DNA of 64,000 bases from Capnocytophaga sp. ARDL2 (GTDB lineage: Bacteria > Bacteroidota > Bacteroidia > Flavobacteriales > Flavobacteriaceae): positions 1,426,001 to 1,490,000 of the forward strand of contig NZ_CP168034.1 in NCBI RefSeq assembly GCF_041530365.1. Direction: 5' to 3'. A model generated the notes under the pieces. The model was not told where the DNA came from. It saw only the letters and a program-made list of their open reading frames with translations, and did no database searches. Positions 28,384 to 37,221 of this stretch are shown here, piece by piece. Made by a program: the position numbers and the translations under genes. Numbering within the stretch: the stretch's first letter is position 1; every line of letters starts with the position of its first letter.

Positions 28384-28827
28384 ATGACCACAATTTTAAA
28401 CCAAATTGATTGTATTTCGAGAGAAATACGCAATATAAAAATTTATCCTAATTATGCCGTTAGGTTTATTAATCACAAAAACGAATTATCAGAAGGTTAT
28501 CAACCGCTTTTTTCGTTTGAAAATATCATTACAGAGGATTATCGGCAAAGTATAAAAACCCTACAACAACGAGGCAACTATTATTATAGTATAGATATTT
28601 CGTTTGGGGTGTATCTTACCGAGGTGCAAAGCGACACCCTGCAATATTTATTGCAATCGCTCAACAGCAAACGCTTTGCCGTGCAACTCGTTACCAATAC
28701 AGCTACTACCTTGATAGGTAATGTCTATGAACCTCTACGCATAGAAGTACACAATCATACCAAAAACGACGAACAAGGCAGAGATAAATACGAAATAGTG
28801 ATAAAAGGGGAGGTTACCAATGTATAA
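28384..28827 (+). CDS. Phage hypothetical protein, intact copy
   Basis: A 147-residue protein (MTTILNQIDCISREIRNIKI). It has a duplicated-looking layout of beta strands and ends with YEIVIKGEVTNV. The equivalent gene at 12961 is split by the IS982 element. No recognised family. Confidence 0.7.
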   Translation: MTTILNQIDCISREIRNIKIYPNYAVRFINHKNELSEGYQPLFSFENIITEDYRQSIKTLQQRGNYYYSIDISFGVYLTEVQSDTLQYLLQSLNSKRFAVQLVTNTATTLIGNVYEPLRIEVHNHTKNDEQGRDKYEIVIKGEVTNV

Positions 28828-28929
28828 TGAACAATTATTAATTATTAATTATTAATTGTCAATTGTCAATTGTATGTCGTTTTTCATACAGCCAAACCGC
28901 TGTAATATTGCACATAAAACCAATTATGA

Positions 28930-29742
28930 ATGATAGGAAATACCTTTATAAACACACCTTTGGCTATAGAGCAATCGTATTTGATGGCATTGATACCTAC
29001 TTTGCTATCGGAATATGCGTTGGCACAAAGGACGATGTCTATATCTGCTGAAGAAAAAGAGCAAAAATATCTTTCTACTATACAGGCGATGAATACTCGT
29101 GCCGAGGGTGCGATGTATCCTGTAGTAATAAGTATTGTAGGCCCGATAATGAAGTATAGTTCTTGGGCGTGTTTGGGTACTTCTTTTTATATCGATTTGT
29201 TGAAATCGTTGGACAGCAATCCGCAGGTGTTGGGTATTATACTCAATATAGACAGTGGTGGTGGTATGGTATCGGGTACTGCCGAGCTTACAGACACTAT
29301 CAAAAATCTATCAAAACCTACCATTGCCTATACCAGCGGATATATGTGTTCGGCTGCCTTGGATATTGCCAGTGGTTGTGATCATATTATGGCGAGTCCG
29401 TATGCCGATTTGATAGGTTCTATTGGTACGATGCTTTCTTATGCCGATTATCAAGCCATGTTGGAAAAATGGGGGGCAAAGTTTTATGAATTATACGCCC
29501 CACAATCGACCGAAAAAAACAAAGAATGGCGTGAGCTGATGAAAGGCAACGAAGCACTATACACCGAACGATTGGAAGAATTGGCTCAAAGTTTTATAGA
29601 CCGCATGAAAGAAAACTTTGGCGAAAAACTAACCGACGACGGCAAAGTATTTAAAGGAAAAACCTATACCCCAAAACAAGCCCTCGAAATAGGATTGATA
29701 GACCAATTGGGTAGTATAGAAGATGCGATGAATCTATTATAG
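28930..29742 (+). CDS. S49-family (SppA-like) prohead protease
   Basis: The 270-residue protein has the ClpP/SppA crotonase-like fold: LGIILNIDSGGGMVSGTAEL, the Ser nucleophile region TSGYMCSAALDIASGC, and SPYADLIGSIGTM, all S49 hallmarks. In phages such proteases process the capsid during maturation. The next genes (scaffold-like, capsid) fit that role. Confidence 0.88.
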   Translation: MIGNTFINTPLAIEQSYLMALIPTLLSEYALAQRTMSISAEEKEQKYLSTIQAMNTRAEGAMYPVVISIVGPIMKYSSWACLGTSFYIDLLKSLDSNPQVLGIILNIDSGGGMVSGTAELTDTIKNLSKPTIAYTSGYMCSAALDIASGCDHIMASPYADLIGSIGTMLSYADYQAMLEKWGAKFYELYAPQSTEKNKEWRELMKGNEALYTERLEELAQSFIDRMKENFGEKLTDDGKVFKGKTYTPKQALEIGLIDQLGSIEDAMNLL

Positions 29743-29814
29743 CTCTTTGAGCGTTTCAAGTTATGAAACAAAAACAACCTGAAACCTTAAACCTGAAACA
29801 AAATTTTTATTTAT

Positions 29815-30264
29815 ATGAAATTCACAAAAATCATTGCCCTATTGGGGCTTACAGATGTGGTGATGCATAGTTCGCTATTGAGCAACAAAGCCCCCCACGC
29901 ACGATTTACCGAAGAAGAATTGGAAAAGCTCGAAAACGCCTTGAGCGAATCGGCTACCGAACGCCTTGCAGAATTGGAAAACCAATTAACAGAAGCCAAC
30001 GCACGAGCCACAGCCTACGAAAAGCTAAACAGCGACATCGCTACGGCTGTTGTACAAGCTATGGAAACCGCTGGATTGCCAACACAAGAAGGTATCGAAG
30101 AAAATCTTTTGTTGTTGGCTACCAAATGCAAAGAATATGGAGATGCACAAAACCGCCACACCTTTCCAGAAAACAACGGCACCGACGAGCCTACCAACGA
30201 GTATTTGCACGGCTACATCGACCCAAACGATGAGCATAACAAGTTTTTAAATTCAATTTTATAA
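29815..30264 (+). CDS. Probable head scaffolding protein
   Basis: A 149-residue protein with a central coiled coil (about residues 30-80, ERLAELENQLTEANARATAY). The C-terminus has DPNDEHNKFLNSIL. No sequence motif proves its role. The position between prohead protease and major capsid protein and the coiled coil are those of a scaffold. Confidence 0.6.
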   Translation: MKFTKIIALLGLTDVVMHSSLLSNKAPHARFTEEELEKLENALSESATERLAELENQLTEANARATAYEKLNSDIATAVVQAMETAGLPTQEGIEENLLLLATKCKEYGDAQNRHTFPENNGTDEPTNEYLHGYIDPNDEHNKFLNSIL

Positions 30265-30367
30265 TTTGAAAATTTGGAAATGTGAAAATTTGAAAATCTC
30301 TAAATTTCTAAATCTCTAAATGTCGAAGACTCTAAATTTCTAAATTACGAAGTATTAATTCATTACT

Positions 30368-31381
30368 ATGAACAAAACCATTGACATCAACCAAGTAAAA
30401 AATGAATTGGTTCGCTACATTGGTACGAAACCACATTTTATCCAGGGGGCTATTTTGTCTCCAGAAGTATTGTTGAACCGCTATGCTCGTACGGTTACGA
30501 AAGTAAAAGGGCATTATCCTACCGTACAGGCATTGATGAGTAATGTGGTACAAATTTTCGACTCGAAAAAATTTACACCTTATGGAGATATTAAATTTAT
30601 TCCAAAGGTATTGACCAATTATCATCAAAAAATTGACTTTGAACTCGATCCTGCTGAAATCATGGGTTCGTGGTTTGAGGATATGTACGACGAAAGCAAA
30701 GGCATCAAAGACAAATCTATTTCTCGCTTGGCTACTTCTATGCTAAGAGAAAAAATTATCGATGATGTAAACTGGTTGTCGGTAAACGGAAAATTTGATG
30801 CTTCACAAAAAGGTGTGGCTAATCCTACCTTTGGAACATCAATGAACGGATTGAACGAAATTCATAAGATAATTGCCGAAGATACAGACAATCCTGTATT
30901 CTTTATTCCTGGTGAAGCTATCACTACGGCAAATATCTTAGATGTGGTGCAGAACTACGAAAAGCAAATCCCTAGTAATATGAAATCTAAAGTGAGATTT
31001 TTGTTTATGAACGAATCTGATGCTGAAGATTATAGAATTGCTTACGAAGATGCCTACGGACAATCGCAATTTCAAACCGATGCCACTCGCACAAGGTTGG
31101 GTAAGCGTACCATTATCGGTATTCCAAACCTTACCAAAGGAACGATCGTGTCTACTATCGACAAAAACTTGTTGAAGTTGATTGACGAAGTAGATAACCC
31201 TGCTACTATCTCTGATGTACAGGTACACGATCGTATCTTGAGAGTGTATGGAGAGTTTACCTTGGGGTATGATTATGCTTACAACCAAGTAGTGTTTATG
31301 CATACAGCCGACGGTAGCAAACAAAGAGGATTGAACAACGAAGAGCAGAATAAATTATTCTATCCGCAGGAGAGATTTTAA
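30368..31381 (+). CDS. Major capsid protein (HK97-fold candidate)
   Basis: A 337-residue protein with a capsid-like composition and layout. It has an N-terminal arm, GHYPTVQALMSNVVQIF, and a long domain with KVRFLFMNESDAEDYRIAYE. TLGYDYAYNQVVFM lies near the end. Size and the protease-scaffold-capsid order support the call; a fold prediction would settle it. A frameshifted paralogue is at 15197. Confidence 0.78.
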   Translation: MNKTIDINQVKNELVRYIGTKPHFIQGAILSPEVLLNRYARTVTKVKGHYPTVQALMSNVVQIFDSKKFTPYGDIKFIPKVLTNYHQKIDFELDPAEIMGSWFEDMYDESKGIKDKSISRLATSMLREKIIDDVNWLSVNGKFDASQKGVANPTFGTSMNGLNEIHKIIAEDTDNPVFFIPGEAITTANILDVVQNYEKQIPSNMKSKVRFLFMNESDAEDYRIAYEDAYGQSQFQTDATRTRLGKRTIIGIPNLTKGTIVSTIDKNLLKLIDEVDNPATISDVQVHDRILRVYGEFTLGYDYAYNQVVFMHTADGSKQRGLNNEEQNKLFYPQERF

Positions 31382-31397
31382 TTCCACCAGCCCCCTA

Positions 31398-31517
31398 CCC
31401 CCCCCCCCCCAAAGGGGGCAATGAAAAAGTTATGTAAAATCAAGTGCGAACTTACCCCTGTTTTTCAACGCACGGAAGCCCCTCTCGGTAGCTGAGCGAA
31501 GTCGAAGCTGAGAGGGG
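31398..31517. repeat. C13 tract and REP-like palindrome between capsid and next gene
   Basis: A run of 13 C residues (31398-31410) is followed by the palindrome CCCCTCTCGG...CTGAGAGGGG (31479-31517). The same 39 bases occur inverted at 40317-40355 with one difference. The unit ends in GGGGTGAGGCTTATG, so it supplies the region before the start codon of the next gene. Confidence 0.75.
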
Positions 31518-31531
31518 TTGGGGTGAGGCTT

Positions 31532-31984
31532 ATGTCAAAGAAAAAAACAGACCCTATCGTTGTGGAAGATGAAGCAACGGTAGAAACTACAACAACCAAC
31601 GAAACCAACGAAACTACAGATTTGCAAACGGTAAATCTACAAATCAAAGAGGCAGAACTCAATGGTAGAGAGGCTGAATTGAAAAAGTTTCAAGCCGAAT
31701 TGAAAGATTGGGAAACACGCCTTACCGAATGGGAGCGTCAGTTGGAATTGAAAGAAAGTGAGTTGTCTTTGAAAGCAGAAATTCAGCGAGTAAAAGAAAC
31801 CAAACCTGCCGAACAAAAAGCTACAACCTTTGAGTTTGACGGGGTAAATTATCGCTTTGCCGACCACGCTCCGCAATTGATTCGTATCAACGGCGGTATA
31901 AAAACCCAACAAGCAATAGCCAATAACGAAGAACTGCTGTTGCAATTAGTAGCAGGAGGTTCGGGATTGGTAGAAAGAATATAA
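31532..31984 (+). CDS. Phage head/tail-region protein with coiled coil
   Basis: 150 residues from ATG 31532; a GTG nine bases earlier is in frame but lies in repeat DNA. Thr-rich start, a long coiled coil (NGREAELKKFQAELKDWETR), then FEFDGVNYRFADHAPQLIRI. Position after the capsid gene suggests a head-completion or tail-chaperone role, but nothing specific is recognised. Confidence 0.65.
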   Translation: MSKKKTDPIVVEDEATVETTTTNETNETTDLQTVNLQIKEAELNGREAELKKFQAELKDWETRLTEWERQLELKESELSLKAEIQRVKETKPAEQKATTFEFDGVNYRFADHAPQLIRINGGIKTQQAIANNEELLLQLVAGGSGLVERI

Positions 31985-32044
31985 AATCTAACCGCAAGGG
32001 TAGGGGGCATATAGCTTCCTGCCTATTGCATAAAGCAACATATT

Positions 32045-32587
32045 ATGAGTACATGTTTTGACAATACACCCCACGAAAATTTGGAACACTGCCCAAATGA
32101 TGAAATCAACGCTGGTATTGCTACCGAGTTGTTTTATGTGCCTTGTGCATTTATTGCTACTATGGCAAAACCTACAGTAGGCTCTACCTACGCAAGTAGA
32201 GTAACCATTCCTGCCGATGGTATTACCTTGAAATCAGGAAAAAAATGGAAGAAAATCGATATTCAGACAGAAGAAGGCGAATTGAAAAGTACTTTGGTAG
32301 GTAATACAGGAAACAAGAAATCGAAAACCGAATTAGACTTTTTGATTCCTGGTATGCGTACAGAGGTGCTTGGCTTTGTAGATGCCTACAAAAATACGCC
32401 TTGTGTGTTTGCCGTAAAAGATGCCAACAGCAAACTGTTTGTATTAGGAAACAAAGACTTGGGAGCAAGACTCGAATCTGCCGAAGGTACTACCGGAAAG
32501 AAAATCGAAGACAACTCTGGAGTACAAGCCAAAATTACCGCCAATACCAAATTGTGCGAGTATTTGGGAGAAATTACATTGGAGTAA
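32045..32587 (+). CDS. Probable major tail tube protein
   Basis: A 180-residue protein with beta-rich pattern and GLU/GLY-rich loops (GKKWKKIDIQTEEGELKSTL, and TKLCEYLGEITLE at the end). Placed two genes after the capsid, in front of small tail-assembly genes. The layout fits a tube protein of a long-tailed phage. Confidence 0.6.
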   Translation: MSTCFDNTPHENLEHCPNDEINAGIATELFYVPCAFIATMAKPTVGSTYASRVTIPADGITLKSGKKWKKIDIQTEEGELKSTLVGNTGNKKSKTELDFLIPGMRTEVLGFVDAYKNTPCVFAVKDANSKLFVLGNKDLGARLESAEGTTGKKIEDNSGVQAKITANTKLCEYLGEITLE

Positions 32588-32688
32588 GCCCTGCTATTTA
32601 GAGATTGAGTGCCTTACGGCATTAAGAAATTTAGAAATTCTGAATATCTCAATCTCTAAATTTCTCAATCTCTAAATTATGAAATACA

Positions 32689-32991
32689 ATGAACAAAACC
32701 CATTTCAAACTATCTGTACCTATTGGTACGCGTATCATCTCTGGTAGTGATGATATAGAGCTTACAGGCGTACCAGATACCGCCTGGCAATCGTTTATGA
32801 GCGGTGCCCAATGGTTGCGACTTACAGACGAGGCGGTAACAGCTCTTGCAAACGAATCGGAAGAGCAGCTAAAAACCCTTATCAATATGCGACAACGACA
32901 AGCCATACAAGAAGATGTAGCCATATTGGTAAAGGCTTTGGAAGAAAAACGAAAAACCTCCGAGCCAAAAGCAACCAAACCAAAAAAATAA
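32689..32991 (+). CDS. Small phage protein, tail-assembly region
   Basis: 100 residues (MNKTHFKLSVPIGTRIISGS), ending in a basic tail rich in Lys, Pro and Ala. No family recognised. The spacer before it is made of AATTTCTAAATCTC-like simple repeats. Confidence 0.65.
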   Translation: MNKTHFKLSVPIGTRIISGSDDIELTGVPDTAWQSFMSGAQWLRLTDEAVTALANESEEQLKTLINMRQRQAIQEDVAILVKALEEKRKTSEPKATKPKK

Positions 32992-33106
32992 TTATTCAAA
33001 CAAAATATCATTCTTTTATGGTATGTACTCTGTGGGTGAAAGCATTGGAGACTATTACCAAAAGGATGATATTTTTGCTTATAGCCTACTGCCTACAGCC
33101 TAAAAT

Positions 33107-33826
33107 ATGAATGTACAACTACACGAAGAGTTATTAAAGCAATACATCTCACAGGGTGGAAACCCCAAAATAGCCCACGCCGTAAAGCGATTTTCGTTGC
33201 AGAACTACGCCAAGCTGAAGTATGAGATGAATAAAAATCCTCCCCTAACCTCTCCCAAGGAGGGGACTATCCCCACAGTATCTCCCCTCTCCTTGGGAGA
33301 GGGGCAGGGGGTGAGGCGAACAGGTTTCGGCGATTTGATTTCTCAATATCCAGTCGAGCTACACCTCACTTATAAAAAACGATTGGATGCGTGGCTACAA
33401 GCGTGTTCGCTAAAAGTATCGTTGAACAGCTTGAGCGATTTGCCACAAGACGAACCCAAAGCCTTTGAGATACAAATGCAAATATGGAAGTGCTTTCAGA
33501 CCATAGACCATTGCCAAAAAATACTCAAGCACTATCAAGAACACAAACGCATCATGCCTACTGAAAGTAAAACCGATTTTTCTAAAATGAGCGAACTCGA
33601 ACTCTACAAATACCGCGACAACCTACGAGCCTTGATCACCAGACGAAAGCAAACGATACAAAAGTTAGCCTTCCCCACCCCCTCCGAAGGAGGGGAGATG
33701 TCTCCACGGAAGTTGCACACGCTAAATCTAAAAAGAGAGCAGTTGCAAGACAAAGAAAACGAGTTACTGGAGTGTGAGGAGGCAATTCTCCATAAAACGA
33801 AAAATTTCTTCATATTGGAAAAGTAG
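33107..33826 (+). CDS. Phage tail-region protein carrying two in-frame REP insertions
   Basis: A 239-residue, mostly helical protein. Residues about 44-70 (NPPLTSPKEG, SPLSLGEGQGVRR) translate a REP-like palindrome at 33238-33317. Residues about 188-198 (FPTPSEGGEMSPR) translate another at 33670-33699. Without them it would be about 200 residues. The rest (LQNYAKLKYEMNK, LYKYRDNLRALITRRKQTIQ) shows no known family. The position before the tape measure suggests a tail-assembly role. Confidence 0.65.
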   Translation: MNVQLHEELLKQYISQGGNPKIAHAVKRFSLQNYAKLKYEMNKNPPLTSPKEGTIPTVSPLSLGEGQGVRRTGFGDLISQYPVELHLTYKKRLDAWLQACSLKVSLNSLSDLPQDEPKAFEIQMQIWKCFQTIDHCQKILKHYQEHKRIMPTESKTDFSKMSELELYKYRDNLRALITRRKQTIQKLAFPTPSEGGEMSPRKLHTLNLKREQLQDKENELLECEEAILHKTKNFFILEK

Positions 33827-33879
33827 CTTTGAAAATCAATGTTTTATATTTTGTGTAATTCTCTGTATTTTTTTGAGAA

Positions 33880-34177
33880 AATAAAAAAGGAGACCCCCTG
33901 AATGTCTCCTATAGCATTTCCGCTATTTATGAACTCCTATGCAGGAACCCAAAGGGGAAATGGTCTTCTATAAGTGATTCTTCTACCGTTTACCAGACGG
34001 CTTTTGCGAAAAATCAACTTATGAAGCACTCCGTTAATTACCTTAGTATGTTGCATACTAAATGGAGTTTTTAAGCGGGGGTTTGTTCAACCTTTTGTCT
34101 TATACCCCAAAAAGACAAAGGCACCATTCCACTATGGAATAATTAAGCCCTCTCATCAGGGATAAGAGGGCTTTTTT
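33880..34177 (+). ncRNA. Candidate large structured RNA, about 300 nt, ending in a terminator
   Basis: No ORF fits here. Visible pairings: GGAGAC/GTCTCC (33889-33909), ATAGC/GCTAT, CCGT/ACGG, TTAGTATG/CATACTAA, an ACTCC/GGAGT helix enclosing it, and the longer-range ACCCCC (33893) with GGGGGT (34077). Near the 3' end are CCTTTTGTCTT/AAGACAAAGG, ATTCCA/TGGAAT and the terminator AAGCCCTCT/AAGAGGGCTT plus T run (34145-34177). The density of nested stems is far above background. The family is unknown to me. 34178-34377 shows nothing. Confidence 0.55.
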
Positions 34178-34377
34178 GTTATCATAAAATGATAAAATAC
34201 TTTTATTTCTTTATCTTAAAAACCACCAACACAATTATTTTTAAGCATTTATCAAATCTCGACACTGGTAATATCAAGACTATGACAACAGTACTCCATT
34301 GAGATAATTAACAATGCAAATCTATAAATATCTTTTCTTTTAAATCTAATTTTGTTAAATTATATTTCGTAATTTAT

Positions 34378-34560
34378 TTTGTTTCTAAACAAAAAAATAC
34401 TATATATCTGCAGTGTTCTATCAGGGGCTACAACTGTATCCAGTAGCAAAATATCGAAAAATATATAAACCCAATCCGTGAAGGGGTCGTATAGTAGTAA
34501 TACCATACATCAATTGCGTAAGCTCTTGTTTCAACAGCCCCCACTCACGGATTTTTTATT
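34378..34560 (+). ncRNA. Leader RNA C: pseudoknotted RNA upstream of the ORF at 34575
   Basis: The promoter box TATATCTG (34403-34410) is preceded by palindrome TTTGTTT-CT-AAACAAA (34378-34393). The RNA has a bulged hairpin (34427-34447), and a GNRA hairpin GTATAGTA-GTAA-TACCATAC (34489-34508). A small GC-GTAA-GC hairpin is at 34516-34523. AATCCGTGA (34473-34481) pairs with TCACGGATT (34545-34553), closing a pseudoknot followed by a T run. CTTGTTTCAACA (34525-34536) is perfectly complementary to the start of the next ORF (34576-34587). The related copy is at 39811. Confidence 0.65.
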
Positions 34561-34574
34561 TTTACGCAAAAAAT

Positions 34575-34802
34575 ATGTTGAAACAAGCAGAAGTTACAGC
34601 AGTAGCACCGGTAGAGAATGTAGAACAGTCTTTGTTTGCTTTTTTGGAAGCAAGGGACATCAAATGGGCAAAGCTCAATTACAAGAAAGGGCGGTTTTTC
34701 CTATATTACAAAAACCGAGCAAAACATTTCTTTTGGGCAAACGGTGAAACCTTGGAAGCTCTTTTTGAGTCCTTGAAAGAAAGAGAAATGAAATTTGTGT
34801 AA
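34575..34802 (+). CDS. Small protein controlled by leader RNA C
   Basis: 75 residues, MLKQAEVTAVAP start and a basic aromatic centre (YKKGRFFLYYKNRAKHFFW). Its first 12 residues match those of the ORF at 40036, while the rest is unrelated. The first four codons pair with the RNA just upstream. The shared RNA-plus-ORF layout suggests a toxin-antitoxin-like pair, but no known toxin is recognised. Confidence 0.65.
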   Translation: MLKQAEVTAVAPVENVEQSLFAFLEARDIKWAKLNYKKGRFFLYYKNRAKHFFWANGETLEALFESLKEREMKFV

Positions 34803-34953
34803 CACCTAATCCCCTCCCAAGGAGGGGCTTTTTATTCCTCCCCAACCCCTCCCAAGGATGGGCTTTTTATTTTTTCAAAATTTCTTGTAAAAATATTTGT
34901 ATAATATACAAACGTTTATTATTTTTATGCTGTTAAATTAAAAGAGTAAAACA

Positions 34954-35121
34954 ATGACAAGGAAGGAAAAGAAAAAACGAAGAAAGGAGCTTCTGCAAGA
35001 GTTAGATGATATTACAAGAGTTTATAATGAAATCTATCACAGAGCGCCACAAGTGATAAGCTACTATGATGATTTAATTGAAAAAATTGTTCAACTTCTC
35101 AAAGATTTAGGTGGTAACTAA
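34954..35121 (+). CDS. Small basic helical protein, gene 1 of cassette D
   Basis: 55 residues: a strongly basic start (MTRKEKKKRRKELLQELDD) then helical segment YYDDLIEKIVQLLKDLGGN. Equivalent in place to the 54-residue ORF at 17112. No family recognised. Confidence 0.6.
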   Translation: MTRKEKKKRRKELLQELDDITRVYNEIYHRAPQVISYYDDLIEKIVQLLKDLGGN

Positions 35122-35158
35122 ACCACCTACTCTTTGAACCTTAAAAAAAAAGTAAAAA

Positions 35159-35542
35159 ATGAAAGATAGATTAAAGGCACTAAAAACCCAATTACGCCAA
35201 GCTAAAACAGACAAAGAAAGAGAATTAATAGACGCTGAAATAAATCAACTTTTAGCAGAAAACCCAGAGCAATTTGCAAAAGATTTTTTAGCCATTTCAA
35301 CAGAGAAAGTCAATGAAATAGAAGAAGTTTTGCTGAAAGACAAACTGAAAGATGTTGCTAATATCGTTTCTTTTTCTTATATAGCTAAGCAATATTTTGG
35401 AAAATCGCGCTCGTGGTTGCACCAACGCATTAATGGTCATTTAGTAAATGGCAAACCTGCCACACTCACAGAGGAAGAAAAACAAACCTTAAATTTTGCC
35501 TTGCAAGATATTACCAAAAAAATAGGCTCAATTAGTATTTAA
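35159..35542 (+). CDS. DUF5053-like protein, gene 2 of cassette D
   Basis: 127 residues, a clear paralogue of the protein at 17307. The conserved C-terminal block is SYIAKQYFGKSRSWLHQRIN, then VNGKPATLTEEEKQTLNFAL and a final KKIGSISI. The N-terminal half differs more. Predicted to be the DNA-binding partner of the small ORF upstream. Confidence 0.7.
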   Translation: MKDRLKALKTQLRQAKTDKERELIDAEINQLLAENPEQFAKDFLAISTEKVNEIEEVLLKDKLKDVANIVSFSYIAKQYFGKSRSWLHQRINGHLVNGKPATLTEEEKQTLNFALQDITKKIGSISI

Positions 35543-35735
35543 ATACTCATTTAATTTAACACCCAGCCCTAAACTTTGAGCCGAGTTTGGGGCTTTTTTA
35601 TATTGAAAACTAATCATTTACAAAACATTTTCAAAATTTCTTGCAAAAATATTTTTTAATCAAAAATAATTGATTAAAAATTTGTATAATCAACAAATGT
35701 TGATTATTTTTTGTAGTGTAATAAAAATCAAGTAA

Positions 35736-35916
35736 ATGCAAAAACAAGAATTAACAAGAGAGGAATGGGATTTGATAAAAAACCTCCGAGATTACAGAAA
35801 GGCTTATCCTAATGGAGCAAAAATGTTGGAACATGGAAATTAATGATTTAGTAGATGTTTTAATAGACATTGAATATCAAGAGGAACAAGAAGAGGATAA
35901 GGAAGAAGAAAATTAA
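35736..35916 (+). pseudogene. Frameshifted gene 1 of cassette E
   Basis: The frame from 35736 (MQKQELTREEWDLIKNLRDY) stops at 35843 after 35 residues. An overlapping frame at 35833-35916 continues with MEINDLVDVLIDIEYQEEQE. The related ORF at 39274 is 49 residues with WELIQAIRNFKKAFPNGAK, so a frameshift near 35830 is likely. Confidence 0.55.
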
Positions 35917-35958
35917 CTAAAATCCCCTCTACGGAGGGGGCTTTAAAATAAAAATATT

Positions 35959-36219
35959 ATGGAAGTAAGAACACAACAAACAGAACAAAAAATCACAATG
36001 AAACAACAACTTTGGGATATTATTGTATAAGTATCTTGGGGAAGTATCTCTGAACAATACTTTAAAAAAAGTCGTTCATGGTTGTCTAAAAAAATGAATG
36101 GCAAGGGCTTTAACGGAGAGGAGAATGTGGATTTTACGGAGCAAGAGAAAGAAATTTTACGCGGTGCTTTAATAGATTTATCCGACAGGATAAAGAAAGC
36201 CGCTTATAATATTCAGTAA
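35959..36219 (+). pseudogene. DUF5053-like gene with in-frame stop, gene 2 of cassette E
   Basis: The frame encodes MEVRTQQTEQKITMKQQLWD...SISEQYFKKSRSWLSKKMNG and ends ALIDLSDRIKKAAYNIQ. Codon 24 (36028-36030) is TAA where its relatives have Asp before VSWG. No other lesion is visible. Recoding cannot be excluded, but simple inactivation is more likely. Confidence 0.75.
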
Positions 36220-36383
36220 TTTTTGCTGATTTTTATTACACCCTGCCCTGCCATTTTGGTGGGGCTTTTTTTATTTCTGAAAATCAACACTCTAAATAAA
36301 AATATTAAAAAAACATTGCAAAAAACTTGCATAATAATAACTAAATAGTTATTTTTACAATGTCAAATTAAAACATTTAAATA

Positions 36384-36563
36384 ATGAAGTATTCAGAATT
36401 TCACAGATTGGTAAAAGACAATGGTTGGGAGTTTGTCAGGGCAAAAGGAAGCCACTACATTTACCAAAAAGATGGAAAAACTTATCCTGTTCCCTTTCAC
36501 GGAAGCAAAGAAATAGGAGAAGGATTAAGAAAGAAAATTAGTAAGGAAATGGGGCTTTCTTAA
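36384..36563 (+). CDS. hicA: HicA-family toxin (59 residues)
   Basis: MKYSEFHRLVKDNGWEFVRA, then the catalytic His in AKGSHYIYQKDGKTYPVPFH, then a basic end GLRKKISKEMGLS. Full HicA layout in 59 residues. hicB starts 30 bases downstream. Confidence 0.85.
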   Translation: MKYSEFHRLVKDNGWEFVRAKGSHYIYQKDGKTYPVPFHGSKEIGEGLRKKISKEMGLS

Positions 36564-36593
36564 AGCCTCATTTCAAAAAAAATAAGTTAAAAT

Positions 36594-36971
36594 ATGGAAA
36601 TAATTATCAAAATCGAAGCCTCAAATGATTTTTTAGATGCGTATGCTGAAAATTTAGAAGGCGTTACAGCTGGAGGAGAAACCATACAAGAGGTAAAAAC
36701 AGCAATATTAGAAAGCATTGAAATTCAAAAAGAATTAGGAAACATTGATGATATAGCGTATGAATTGGTATATAAATACGACACAAAAAGTCTCTTACGC
36801 TATTATGGAAAAATATTTACTATGCCAGCCTTAGAGAGGCTTACAGGTATCAACCAAAAACAACTGCACCACTATATCATGGGGAAAAGTGTACCTCGTG
36901 ATGCTACGAAAAATAAAATAGAACTTGCCTTACACAAATTAGGCAACGAACTTATAGCCATTAAGTTATAA
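36594..36971 (+). CDS. hicB: HicB-family antitoxin with helix-turn-helix
   Basis: 125 residues: a HicB-like N-terminus (IIIKIEASNDFLDAYAENLE), a YKYDTKSLLRYYGKIFTMPA connector and helix-turn-helix LERLTGINQKQLHHYIMGKS. The connector and HTH layout is shared by all HicB proteins in this window. The last bases of the gene form the start of the 3' arm. Confidence 0.85.
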   Translation: MEIIIKIEASNDFLDAYAENLEGVTAGGETIQEVKTAILESIEIQKELGNIDDIAYELVYKYDTKSLLRYYGKIFTMPALERLTGINQKQLHHYIMGKSVPRDATKNKIELALHKLGNELIAIKL

Positions 36972-37221
36972 TGTTTTAATTTGACACACTTAAATGTTTT
37001 TAATGGCTGATAGCCCTGCCTTTTGGTGGGGCTTTTATTCCTCCCCAACGCCTCCCAAGGAGGGGCTTTTTTTTGAAAAAAAAGGAAAAAAACTTTAAAA
37101 TAATTTTGTTATTTACGAAATTATCCCTATATTTGTACTGTTGAAATAAAACAACGAAGTTCATAGAAATTATTAATTAAAGCCCAGATGACCAACTGGG
37201 AAACAAACTGGAACAAAGCAA

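Larger units (their letters stand above)
34896..35601 (+). other. Cassette D (small ORF + DUF5053): palindrome, complementary ends, terminator
   Basis: A perfect palindrome TTTGTATA-A-TATACAAA (34896-34912) lies in the promoter region. The 5' arm TGTTAAATTAAAAGAGT (34931-34947) pairs with ACTCATTTAATTTAACA (35545-35561), 16 of 17. A hairpin GGTGGT/ACCACC spans the stop of gene 1. Terminator AGCCCTAAACT/AGTTTGGGGCT plus T run (35564-35601). Confidence 0.7.
35655..36272 (+). other. Cassette E (decayed DUF5053 type): palindromes, complementary ends, terminator
   Basis: Two palindromes: TTTTAATCAA/TTGATTAAAA (35655-35680) and AATCAACA-AA-TGTTGATT (35688-35705). The 5' arm GTGTAATAAAAATCA (35716-35730) is exactly complementary to TGATTTTTATTACAC (36227-36241). 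Terminator GCCCTGCC/GGTGGGGC (36245-36272). Both genes inside are damaged, yet the arms still match perfectly. Confidence 0.65.
36336..37037 (+). other. Cassette F (hicA-hicB): palindrome, complementary ends, terminator
   Basis: Perfect palindrome AATAACTA-AA-TAGTTATT (36336-36353). The 5' arm TGTCAAATTAAAACATT (36361-36377) is exactly complementary over 17 bases to AATGTTTTAATTTGACA (36970-36986). A hairpin AAATGGGGCTTT/AAAGCCTCATTT spans the hicA stop. Terminator GCCCTGCC/GGTGGGGC (37012-37037). Confidence 0.72.

Noticed and set aside
36028..36030. TAA in cassette E as a recoded codon
   Set aside because: No recoding signal, and gene 1 of the same cassette is also damaged, so decay is simpler.
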